Shown here in pieces: positions 49,150 through 56,730 of a stretch of DNA of 64,000 nucleotides. The notes beneath the pieces were generated by a model. It saw only the letters and a program-made list of their open reading frames with translations, made no database searches and had not been told where the DNA came from. Made by a program: the position numbers and the translations under genes. The DNA is from Pseudomonadota bacterium (GTDB lineage: Bacteria > Myxococcota_A > Polyangia > Haliangiales > Haliangiaceae), in NCBI GenBank assembly GCA_023428295.1, contig JAEYYV010000074.1, positions 1-64,000 of the forward strand. Reading direction: 5' to 3'. The first letter of the stretch is position 1. Each line of letters begins with the position of its first letter.

Positions 49150-51567
49150 TCACTTCGACAAGAAGTACACGCTGGCGCGAACGAGCAGCTGCCACCCGGG
49201 CTGATCCGCGAAGTAGCGCAGGAGGCTCGTGTAGTCGCGATAGCGCGCGTTGGTCAGGTTGGTTCCGGAGATCGCGACCTTCACGGTCCGATCACCGGCG
49301 TGGATGGAGGCGCCCGCTTCGGCGCCGAGGAGGAAGTACGCGTCGGGTGGAGCCGCGAAGTCCGCTGCGATGTCGTAGCGGTGCTGCTTGCCGACGAACG
49401 TTCCGTTGGCCGAGAGGAACGCGTCGGACAGGCCCCAGAACGCGGGTGGCTTGAAGGTGACCTGGGCGCGCGCGCGAAGCGGCGGCACGAACACGAGGTA
49501 CCCGTCGTCCGTGCGGTTGGTGGCGCGCACCCACGAGAGCTGCGTGGAGAGCTCGAGCTCGTCGAGCGGCTTGACCGCGATGCCGCCGTCGGCGCCCACG
49601 AACAGCGCGTCGACGGGGCGCGTGACAAAGCGCGGGAACGCACCCGTGATCAGCACGTCGAAGATCGGCATGCCCATCGCGTCGAGCGCGGGTGCGAAGT
49701 AGATGTAGTCGTCGATGAGGTTCGCGTAGGCGGACGCTTCCGCGGTGATGCGATCGTGCGTGATCGTGGTGGTGATCGACGCGGAGTAGGTGGTCTCCGG
49801 ATCGAGATCCGGTTTGCCGAGCCCGAGCACGGGGAACGTCGGCGACGTGCCATTCAGGTACTGCTCGTCGGGATTGGGCGGCCTCGACGCCGTGGATAGA
49901 TCGAGCTTGGTCGAGACCTCCTGACTCCAGCGATACACGCCGCCGATCGATGCGGACAGCGTGTGAAACGTCGACGCGCAGTCCACGGGATCGCCGGCGC
50001 CGTTCTCGCACGCGTCCATCGCGAGCTGTCCCGAGCGAACGAGACGCAGATAGTTCTGTCGCTCGATCTGCGCGGTGCGCGCGAGGACGTCGTAGCGCAC
50101 GCCGGCCTCGAGCTCCGCCTCGTGACCGACGAGACGCTCGATCGCGTAGACGCCCGCGCCCGCACCGGTGTGATCCGGAACGAGCGGCAGGCCGTTGTAC
50201 GTGTGCATCTGCGCGACGCCGACGAGCCCGTACTGGCCGCGCAGGTGCCAGTGGTCGCTCACGTGGATCGGATCGTGCGCGTACGAGACGTCCACCTCGT
50301 GCGTCGACAGCCGGAAGTTGTACTGCGGGCCGGTCACCGACTGCCGGACGACCTCGTACTCGCGTCGATGGTCGTACTGGAACGCGTACACAGCGCCGAT
50401 CGTCCCCGACGGCACGGTCCACGACGCGCGCGCGATTCCGAGCTCGTGCGCCACGCGTTGCGACGGTCGCTCGATCTCGAAGTCCGCGTCGTACAGCTCG
50501 TAGCCGAGCGGACGGTCGCGCTCGAGTTGTGCGGTGAAGTCGTCGCGCGACTCCACACGCAAGCAGCTGCACACGCCCAGGCGCGCTTGATAGTGGCGAA
50601 ACGACGCCTGGTACGCCGCGTTCTTCCGTCGATAGCCGACCGTGGCGCCGAGGCTCCACTCCTCGACGCCCGTGTTGTCGAGCGCGTAGTCCGGCGTCTC
50701 GGCCGCGGCGAGGCGGCGATAGCTGCCGTCGATGTTGGTCGAGAAGCCGGGCAACTGTGCCGGCGCGTACTGGAGGCGTGACGCGATCGAGCCACCGCGT
50801 CCGTTGCTCATGCCGACGAGGTGCGCCTCGCCCGCGTAGCCCGGTGCGCGCAACAGCTCCGGCGGAGCGACCAGCACGGCGCCACCGATCGCGTCCGGTC
50901 CGTAGCGCACGCCGCTCGCACCGCGCACCACGGTCAGCTTGTCGGCCGTAAACGGATCCACCTCCGGCGTGTGATCGAGTCCCCACTCTTGCGAGCGGTG
51001 CCGCACGCCGTCGACGAGCAAGAGTAAGCGCCGGCCGAACTGACCGCGAATGATCGGCTTGCCGACGCCGCTTCCGGTTCGCAGCTGCCCGACGCCAGGG
51101 ACATCCGCGATCGCTTCCGCGAGCGCCTTGCCGCGCGTTCGCTCGAGCGCCTCACCCTGGAGCGTGGTGGTCGATCGCGTGTCGATCGGATCGGGCGCTT
51201 TGTCGTGGATCTCGACGATCTCCTCGTCGAGTGCGTCGAGCTCGATCTCGACGGACTTGTCATGGGGGATCAGGAGCCTGCGCTCGGTCGTCTTGTAGTC
51301 CGCGCGCTCGACGGTGATCACCAACACGCCGGGGCACAGGTTCGCCATCGTGAAGCGACCATCGCCATCGCACAGCGCGCTGCCGGAGTGGCTCGCGTCG
51401 GTAGGGCGTGTCGCGTCTGGCTCGACGACGATCGTGGCGCCCGCGATGGGCTCGTGCGACCGCGCATCGACGACATGACCGTCGAGCGTGAAGTCGCAGG
51501 GACCTATCGGATCGGCGAACGCCGGTGAACCGGCGAGCGCGAGTAGCAACAACAACAAGAACCGCAC
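49150..51567 (-). CDS. TonB-dependent outer-membrane receptor
   Basis: An 805-residue receptor. GTG 51567 is chosen over ATG 51597 because AGGAGG lies four bases before it and because it puts the signal peptide (VRFLLLLLLALAGSPAFA) first. A carboxypeptidase-regulatory-like domain (about 25-105, GHVVDARSHEPIAGATIVV) precedes the plug (ADVPGVGQLRTGSGVGKPII, RRLLLLVDGVRHRSQEWG, TVVRGASGVRYGPDAIGG), then a 22-strand barrel. The DHTPEVDPF segment after QEWG is shared with a Bacteroidota receptor group. A CSC pair sits in one loop. With the His-rich neighbour, metal uptake is likely (inference). Confidence 0.9.
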   Translation of the reverse strand: MRFLLLLLLALAGSPAFADPIGPCDFTLDGHVVDARSHEPIAGATIVVEPDATRPTDASHSGSALCDGDGRFTMANLCPGVLVITVERADYKTTERRLLIPHDKSVEIELDALDEEIVEIHDKAPDPIDTRSTTTLQGEALERTRGKALAEAIADVPGVGQLRTGSGVGKPIIRGQFGRRLLLLVDGVRHRSQEWGLDHTPEVDPFTADKLTVVRGASGVRYGPDAIGGAVLVAPPELLRAPGYAGEAHLVGMSNGRGGSIASRLQYAPAQLPGFSTNIDGSYRRLAAAETPDYALDNTGVEEWSLGATVGYRRKNAAYQASFRHYQARLGVCSCLRVESRDDFTAQLERDRPLGYELYDADFEIERPSQRVAHELGIARASWTVPSGTIGAVYAFQYDHRREYEVVRQSVTGPQYNFRLSTHEVDVSYAHDPIHVSDHWHLRGQYGLVGVAQMHTYNGLPLVPDHTGAGAGVYAIERLVGHEAELEAGVRYDVLARTAQIERQNYLRLVRSGQLAMDACENGAGDPVDCASTFHTLSASIGGVYRWSQEVSTKLDLSTASRPPNPDEQYLNGTSPTFPVLGLGKPDLDPETTYSASITTTITHDRITAEASAYANLIDDYIYFAPALDAMGMPIFDVLITGAFPRFVTRPVDALFVGADGGIAVKPLDELELSTQLSWVRATNRTDDGYLVFVPPLRARAQVTFKPPAFWGLSDAFLSANGTFVGKQHRYDIAADFAAPPDAYFLLGAEAGASIHAGDRTVKVAISGTNLTNARYRDYTSLLRYFADQPGWQLLVRASVYFLSK

Positions 51568-51646
51568 GAGTCCTCCTCGTGACGAGCGACCGATCATCTG
51601 ACAGCGCGCGCACCCGAGGGCGGCGCGAACGCGAGGCACGACGCGA

Positions 51647-52024
51647 CTACCCGGCGTGCGGCGGAGACGTCTTCGGCGCGTACGAGAGGATCGAGACGTC
51701 GACGGCGGCCGTGATCGCGACGTGCTCGACGACGGTCGCGTGCGCGACGACGCCGTGCGCGAGCGACGGTGACGACGAGAGGATCGTGGACTGCTCGAGC
51801 CCGACGAGGAGGGCACACGGACCGATGTCCGCGTGGTCGTGCGCGCCGTTGCCGTGAAGGTGTGGCGTGGTGCTGTCTGCGTGATCCTCGGCGAGCGCGT
51901 GCGCGTGCTCCATCGCGCCGACGGAGTCGCGGACGTGCGCGACCGTCGTCTCGTGACGAAGCGAGACGAGATGTGCGAGCAGGATGCACGCGGCAGCGAT
52001 GATCGCTGCTCCACGCTTTTGCAT
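51647..52024 (-). CDS. Small histidine-rich exported protein
   Basis: A 125-residue protein from ATG 52024 with an N-terminal signal or anchor (MQKRGAAIIAAACILLAHLV). The rest holds 14 His, clustered in EHAHALAEDHADSTTPHLHG and NGAHDHADIGPC. Such spacing suits reversible binding of Zn2+, Ni2+ or Cu2+ in the periplasm. It is 79 bases upstream of the TonB receptor on the same strand. The layout recalls DUF2946-type small proteins, but no firm family match is claimed. Confidence 0.6.
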   Translation of the reverse strand: MQKRGAAIIAAACILLAHLVSLRHETTVAHVRDSVGAMEHAHALAEDHADSTTPHLHGNGAHDHADIGPCALLVGLEQSTILSSSPSLAHGVVAHATVVEHVAITAAVDVSILSYAPKTSPPHAG

Positions 52025-52078
52025 CTGGGTTGCAACTACTCGCACGCGGGTACGTTCTCGCACCGAGCTGCCGGCTGG

Positions 52079-52384
52079 TCAAGGTTCGACAAAGTCGTCT
52101 GGCAAGTCGTCTGGCGAAGCGTCCGGTGAATCGCCGAGGGACTCGTTCAGCGGAACCGCGCGGAGCAGGGGAGGGGGCGTGCGAGGCGCCGTCGTGTCGG
52201 CGACCTCCGCGTCAGCCTCGCGAATGAACGACACGAACGCCATCGAAGGGCGCTTCGAGTGCTCGGTCATCACGAAGCGAATGCCCTCCAGCGCCCAGCC
52301 CTGCGCGACCCACTCGTTGACGCACGTCTCGAGCGTCTCGTCGGTGACGATCGACAGCTCGACGAATTTGTACTGGAGCGCCAT
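52079..52384 (-). CDS. Small DUF4177-like protein
   Basis: A 101-residue protein from ATG 52384, sharing one base with the hemB stop (TGATG). The first half (MALQYKFVELSIVTDETLE, TCVNEWVAQGWALEGIRFV) has the YxxVE...ExLNEWGxEGWEL-type layout of DUF4177 proteins. The end is acidic and Pro-rich. It is cotranscribed with hemB and hemD. No function is known for this family. Confidence 0.6.
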   Translation of the reverse strand: MALQYKFVELSIVTDETLETCVNEWVAQGWALEGIRFVMTEHSKRPSMAFVSFIREADAEVADTTAPRTPPPLLRAVPLNESLGDSPDASPDDLPDDFVEP

Positions 52385-53358
52385 CAGCGCGCGAGCATCT
52401 TGGCGGCGTCGAGCGCGTGGTACGTGATGATGATGTCGGCGCCCGCGCGGCGGATGCCGGTGAGCGTCTCGAGGATGATGCGCTCGCGATCGATCCAGCC
52501 GTTGCGCGCGGCCGCCTCGATCATCGCGTACTCGCCGCTGACGTTGTAGGCGGCGACCGGCAAGTTGACCTCGTCGGAGACGGCGCGGATCACGTCGAGG
52601 TACGCGAGCGCGGGCTTCACCATCACGATGTCCGCGCCCTCGGCGGCGTCCATGGATGCCTCGCGCACCGCCTCGGCGACGTTGGCGAAGTCCATCTGAT
52701 GACCGCGGCGATCGCCGGACTGCGGCGCGGAGTCCACGGCCTCGCGGAACGGACCGTAATAGGCGGACGCGTACTTCGCGGAGTACGCCATGATCGCCGT
52801 CTGATCGAAGCCTTGCTCGTCGAGCGCAGCGCGACACGCACCGACAAAGCCGTCGAGCATCCCCGACGGAGCGACGACATCGACGCCCGCCTTGGCGTAC
52901 GACACGACCGCGCGCGAGAGGTTCTCGAGCGACGCGTCGTTATCCAGCTCGCCGTCGTGGAGCACGCCGCAGTGGCCGTGATCCGTGTACTCGCAGAAGC
53001 ACGCGTCGGCCTGCACGACGAGGTTCGGGCGCGCCTTCTTGATCGAGCGGATCGCCTTTTGGACGACGCCCGAGTCCTTCCACGCTTCCGAGCCCACCGC
53101 GTCCTTGTGCTCGGGGATGCCGAACAGGATCACGCTCGGGATGCCCAGATCCGCGGCGCGTGCGGCGGCGTCCGTGGCTTTGTCGACCGAGTAATTGAAC
53201 TGGCCGGGCAGCGAGCTGATGGGCTTCTCGATGCCCGAGCCCGGCACCACGAACAGCGGATAGACGAAATCGTCGACGGACAGGCGCGTCTCGCGCACCA
53301 TCCGGCGAAGTCCTTCGGTGCGGCGCATGCGACGTGGGCGGTAATCGGGAAAGTTCAT
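52384..53358 (-). CDS. hemB: Delta-aminolevulinic acid dehydratase (porphobilinogen synthase)
   Basis: A 324-residue HemB joining two 5-aminolevulinates into porphobilinogen for haem. VYPLFVVPGSGIEKPISSLPG is the start, ACFCEYTDHGHCG gives the three Zn2+ cysteines, AYSAKYASAYYGPFR contains one active-site Lys, MVKPALAYLD the Schiff-base Lys, and AYNVSGEYAM the loop near the substrate. So it is the zinc-dependent type. ATG 53358 overlaps the hemD stop (ATGA) and its own stop overlaps the small DUF4177-like gene. Confidence 0.95.
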   Translation of the reverse strand: MNFPDYRPRRMRRTEGLRRMVRETRLSVDDFVYPLFVVPGSGIEKPISSLPGQFNYSVDKATDAAARAADLGIPSVILFGIPEHKDAVGSEAWKDSGVVQKAIRSIKKARPNLVVQADACFCEYTDHGHCGVLHDGELDNDASLENLSRAVVSYAKAGVDVVAPSGMLDGFVGACRAALDEQGFDQTAIMAYSAKYASAYYGPFREAVDSAPQSGDRRGHQMDFANVAEAVREASMDAAEGADIVMVKPALAYLDVIRAVSDEVNLPVAAYNVSGEYAMIEAAARNGWIDRERIILETLTGIRRAGADIIITYHALDAAKMLAR

Positions 53359-54110
53359 GGGGAAGCTCCGTGTGCTGGATACACCGCAGCGACGGCCTTG
53401 GCCACGCCTTCGGGCGTCGGTGTCGCTGCGACCGAGACGTTCGCGATGCCGGCTTCGCGGAGCACGGCGCCCGTGGTGTCGCCGATCGCGACGAAGTGCG
53501 TGACCAGCTGGGCGAGCGGCGTGGGCGCCACGATCTGCGCGAGCGCACGAATCTGGCTCGGCGCGAACACCACGCACACGCTCGCGTCCCCGGCGAGGAG
53601 GAGCGCGCGACCTCGCGCGATCGTCTCGTCATCCGGCGGCACGAACGCCGTGCGATACGCGATCACGTCGGCGACTTCAGCGCCCGCCGCGCGCAGGATC
53701 TCGATCGCGTCCTCGCGTCCGTCCTCGGCGCGCGGGACGAGCACGCGTTGCCCCGCGATGTCGCGCTCGGCGAGCATCGCGTGCGCGAGCGCGGCCGCAT
53801 CGCTCGCAGCGTCGGGAACGCGCGCGGTGATGCCCGCTGCTGCGAGTGCACGTTGTGTGGCGGGACCCACGGCCCACACCTCCGCGAGCGGCTGCGCTCC
53901 GCGTGCAGCGACGAGCGCGGCGGCTCCGCGCGCACTCGCGATCACGATCGCCGCGTACTGCGACTCGAGCGCGCGGGCGAGCGCCGTCGTGTCGCGTGGC
54001 GGCTCGGTGCGCGTCACCGGCATCGCGATCGGATCGAGCCCACACGCGGTGAGCGCCGTGGCGTACGGGCTCGTCGCGTCGATCTCTCGCGTGATCACGG
54101 CGTACGCCAT
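53355..54110 (-). CDS. hemD: Uroporphyrinogen-III synthase
   Basis: A 251-residue HemD from ATG 54110, closing the linear tetrapyrrole to uroporphyrinogen III. The sequence is weakly conserved in this family; recognisable parts are AIVIASARGAAALV (first domain), VWAVGPATQRALAAAGI, VLVPRAEDGREDAIEILRAAG, VADVIAYRTAF, VVFAPSQIRALAQI and FVAIGDTTGAVLREAGI. The immediate hemB overlap supports the call. A Val three codons upstream could be an alternative start. Confidence 0.88.
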   Translation of the reverse strand: MAYAVITREIDATSPYATALTACGLDPIAMPVTRTEPPRDTTALARALESQYAAIVIASARGAAALVAARGAQPLAEVWAVGPATQRALAAAGITARVPDAASDAAALAHAMLAERDIAGQRVLVPRAEDGREDAIEILRAAGAEVADVIAYRTAFVPPDDETIARGRALLLAGDASVCVVFAPSQIRALAQIVAPTPLAQLVTHFVAIGDTTGAVLREAGIANVSVAATPTPEGVAKAVAAVYPAHGASP

Positions 54111-54143
54111 CGCCACATCGTAACAGCATGCTCTAGTTGGCTC

Positions 54144-54566
54144 GTGGCCCAGACGGATCGAGAGCTCGACCGCGTGAAGAAGATCGCGCGGGTGATGGAC
54201 GGCGGCTTCGTCGATCCGCTGATCGGCCTGTTCGTCCCCGGCGTCGGCGACTTGATCGGCTCGGGCATCGGCCTCTACGTCGTGGGGCTCGCGATCCGCC
54301 GCAAGGTCGCGCCGATCATCATCGCGCGCATGGTGCTGAACCTCGCGATCGATGCGGGCATCGGAGCGATTCCGCTCGTCGGCGACATCTTCGATCTCGC
54401 GTGGCGCGCGAACGACAAGAACGTGGCGCTGCTCGAAGCGCGAACCGAGCGCGGTCGCGCGACGTGGACCGATTGGCTCGCCGTGATCGGCGCGTTCGCG
54501 GCGCTGTTCGCCGTGCTCGCGCTCGCGATCTGGGCCCTCGTGTCGCTGCTCCGCGCGATCTTCTAG
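54144..54566 (+). CDS. DUF4112 membrane protein
   Basis: A 140-residue protein from GTG 54144. LDRVKKIARVMDGGFVDPLIG, PGVGDLIGSGIGLYVVGLAI, MVLNLAIDAGIGAIPLVGDIFDLAWRANDKN are the DUF4112 signature; the end adds a hydrophobic helix (VIGAFAALFAVLALAIWALV). Probably two to three membrane spans. It is divergent from hemD by 33 bases. No function is known for this family. Confidence 0.88.
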   Translation: MAQTDRELDRVKKIARVMDGGFVDPLIGLFVPGVGDLIGSGIGLYVVGLAIRRKVAPIIIARMVLNLAIDAGIGAIPLVGDIFDLAWRANDKNVALLEARTERGRATWTDWLAVIGAFAALFAVLALAIWALVSLLRAIF

Positions 54567-54581
54567 TGGTAGCGTTGCCGC

Positions 54582-55094
54582 GTGCGGCTCGCCCTCGTCC
54601 TCGCTGTTTGCGTCGCGTGCTCCAACGGAGCCAAGAAGCACGACGACGCGCGCTCCATCCCCACGCAACAAGAAGCCTCGGTCGCGCCTGCCACGGCCAA
54701 GGTCTGGTTGACGGGGGCCGAGGGTGAGGTTCCCGTCTCCGTCGAGGTCGTCGACACGCCCCCCAAGATCATGAAGGGGCTCATGTACCGAGAACACCTT
54801 CCCCTCGACGCCGGGATGCTCTTCCTCATGGCCGTGATGAACGACGGCAAAGAGGACGACCAGACCTTCTACATGCGCAACACGCTCATTCCGCTCGACA
54901 TGATCTTCATCAACAAAGACCTCACGATCGTCGGCATCGTAAAGAACGCCGAGCCACGCACCGAGACGCTGCGCAGCGTCGGAATGCCCTCGCTCTACGT
55001 CCTCGAGGTCAACGGCGGCTGGACGGCGGCCAAGAAGATCCAGGTCGGCTCGAAGGTCCGGTTCGAAGGTGTGACACCGTCGCCATCTCCGTGA
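54582..55094 (+). CDS. DUF192 lipoprotein
   Basis: A 170-residue exported protein from GTG 54582: MRLALVLAVCVAC is a lipoprotein signal. After a linker, the DUF192 domain shows PPKIMKGLMYREHLPLDAGML, FYMRNTLIPLDMIFIN, GIVKNAEPRTE and YVLEVNGGWT; MxxTLIPLDMIF is its most conserved line. Family members are small secreted barrels of unknown role. It starts 15 bases after the DUF4112 gene. Confidence 0.88.
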   Translation: MRLALVLAVCVACSNGAKKHDDARSIPTQQEASVAPATAKVWLTGAEGEVPVSVEVVDTPPKIMKGLMYREHLPLDAGMLFLMAVMNDGKEDDQTFYMRNTLIPLDMIFINKDLTIVGIVKNAEPRTETLRSVGMPSLYVLEVNGGWTAAKKIQVGSKVRFEGVTPSPSP

Positions 55095-55139
55095 TCACCC
55101 TGTGATCGACTTCGCAGGCATCCTTACGGTTTGTGCGTA

Positions 55140-55170
55140 TTGTGCCCGCTCTCGGTTCTGCGCTAGAACC
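55140..55170 (+). promoter_or_regulatory. Possible promoter with inverted repeat
   Basis: Upstream of the lipoprotein start at 55200, TTGTGC (55140) and TAGAAC (55164) are spaced by 18 bp. The latter lies within an inverted repeat GGTTCT-N5-AGAACC (55154-55170), which could be an operator. A good ribosome site AGGGGAG (55188-55194) follows. Confidence 0.35.
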
Positions 55171-55199
55171 GCTCCTAACCTTAGTCCAGGGGAGACGAC

Positions 55200-56159
55200 A
55201 TGGCATCGCTACGTTCATTTTTGCTTGCTGCTGCACTTCCGATGACGCTCGTCGCTGCTTGCGGTGACGACGGTGGATCCACCGTCGTTCCCGAGGGCAC
55301 GCACTACCAGTACGTCTCTTCCGAAGCGTTCGTCCCGACGAACAACAACCAGGCCCGCGAGTACGGCCTGGATCTCAACGGCGACAAGACGCCCGACAAC
55401 CAGCTCGGCATGGTGCTCGGCACGCTGTCCACGATGGGCTTCGACGTCCAAGGCACGATCGACGAGGCCGTCTCCGAGGGCTCGATCATCCTGCTCGTCG
55501 ACTTCCAGACGAAGGACTTCACCAACACCACCGCGGCCGGCCTCAAGGTCCTCCTCGGCGACATGCCGATGCCGGCGCCCTGCACCGATCCGCAGAACCC
55601 GACGCCCGCGACGTGCGGCAAGCACCTCGACGGCAACGGCTCGTTCACGATCGCGGCGGGCTCGCCCGACAACGCGGCCGTCGGCGGCAAGATCATCAAC
55701 GGCACGTTCAACGGCGGTCCGGGCAACATCTCGCTGCAGATCGCGCTCGGCGGCACGGACGCCATCCAGCTCGACCTGATCGGCGCGCGCGCCAAGGCGA
55801 GCGGCATCACGGAGAACGGCATCTCGAGCCTCGTCCTCGGCGGTGCGCTCACCGAGGCCGACCTCAACACGAAGGTCATCCCGGCCATCCACGGCCAGAT
55901 CGCTCCGCTCATCGCAGAGGACTGCAACGCTCCGCAGTCGCCGCCGATGTGCGGTTGCACGTCGGGCTCGACGGGCGCGACGGTGCTCAACCTGTTCGAC
56001 GCGGCGCCGAAGGACTGCATGGTGACGGTCGACGAGATCAAGAACAACAGCTTGATCCAGTCGCTCCTCGCCCCGGACGTCGAGATCGACGGCAAGCAGG
56101 CGCTCTCGCTCGGCATCAAGGTCGTCACGAAGAAGGCGACCTTCCCCGCGCAGGACTAA
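55200..56159 (+). CDS. Lipoprotein of unknown function
   Basis: A 319-residue lipoprotein with signal MASLRSFLLAAALPMTLVAAC (lipobox VAAC). The body is beta-rich with Gly/Asp-rich turns (EYGLDLNGDKTPDNQLGM, HLDGNGSFTIAAGSPDNA, NGTFNGGPGNISLQIALGG) and four to six Cys that may form disulfides (PAPCTDPQNPTPATCGKH, MCGCTSG). No domain is recognised. A clear intrinsic terminator follows, so it is a single-gene transcript or the end of one. Confidence 0.6.
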   Translation: MASLRSFLLAAALPMTLVAACGDDGGSTVVPEGTHYQYVSSEAFVPTNNNQAREYGLDLNGDKTPDNQLGMVLGTLSTMGFDVQGTIDEAVSEGSIILLVDFQTKDFTNTTAAGLKVLLGDMPMPAPCTDPQNPTPATCGKHLDGNGSFTIAAGSPDNAAVGGKIINGTFNGGPGNISLQIALGGTDAIQLDLIGARAKASGITENGISSLVLGGALTEADLNTKVIPAIHGQIAPLIAEDCNAPQSPPMCGCTSGSTGATVLNLFDAAPKDCMVTVDEIKNNSLIQSLLAPDVEIDGKQALSLGIKVVTKKATFPAQD

Positions 56160-56178
56160 CCTCCTTCGCATCTCATGC

Positions 56179-56210
56179 AAAGGCGCGCTCGAGAGGGCGC
56201 GCTTTTCGTT
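56179..56210 (+). terminator. Intrinsic terminator
   Basis: GCGCGC (56183-56188) pairs with GCGCGC (56197-56202); the stem is extended by AAAG against TTTT. A T-rich tail (TTTTCGTTTTC) follows directly. It lies 20 bases after the stop at 56159 and is the best intrinsic terminator in the window. Confidence 0.8.
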
Positions 56211-56229
56211 TTCGGTTACTGTCCGCGCG

Positions 56230-56670
56230 ATGAATCGCGCATTCCTCGTCGCAGCTCTCGCTCTCGCCGCGTGCGGCGAGGATCCGCCACCCGCCTCCGA
56301 CACCGACGCGTGCGCGCAGCTCGAGATGGGCCCGTACACGCAAGTCGCCGCCTCGGTCTCGCGCGACAACAACACGCCCGCCGTCGCCGACGATGGCAAC
56401 GCGTACACCGTGACGCTCACCGCGTCGGGCTTTGGCTACGTGAGGCTCGACTCGACGGGCGGGAAGTACGTCGTCTATCTCGATCGCGGGCTGACGGTGA
56501 ACGCACTCGAAGGTGCGGGGACGCCGGCGAACGTGTCGAGCGCGTCGAGCTCGGAGGCGTGCGCGGCGATCAAGGGGCGGCACGAGGTGACGCTTGGGTC
56601 GGGCGCGGTGTACGTCGGGTTGATGTCCGATGGTGGGGCGCCGGTGAACCTGGTGGTGGCGGCGCCTTAG
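56230..56670 (+). CDS. Small lipoprotein of unknown function
   Basis: A 146-residue lipoprotein: MNRAFLVAALALAACGED has lipobox LAAC. The rest is a beta-sandwich-like run (NAYTVTLTASGFGYVRLDS, GKYVVYLDRGLTVNALEG, RHEVTLGSGAVYVGLMSDGG) with two Cys. No family is recognised. It sits between a strong terminator and the kinase gene. The hairpins just behind it may end or modulate its transcript. Confidence 0.6.
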   Translation: MNRAFLVAALALAACGEDPPPASDTDACAQLEMGPYTQVAASVSRDNNTPAVADDGNAYTVTLTASGFGYVRLDSTGGKYVVYLDRGLTVNALEGAGTPANVSSASSSEACAAIKGRHEVTLGSGAVYVGLMSDGGAPVNLVVAAP

Positions 56671-56706
56671 TCGCCACCAAGGCGCCATCCCCAAAGCCTT
56701 GGTGGC
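56655..56706 (+). promoter_or_regulatory. Mutually exclusive hairpins before the Ser/Thr kinase
   Basis: GGTGGCG (56655-56661) can pair with CGCCACC (56672-56678). Alternatively GCCACCAAGG (56673-56682) pairs perfectly with CCTTGGTGGC (56697-56706). The two stems share bases and cannot form together. They span the end of the previous gene and stop 24 bases before the kinase start. No T-run follows. Confidence 0.35.
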
Positions 56707-56730
56707 CAACCCGAGCTACAGTACGTCCAC

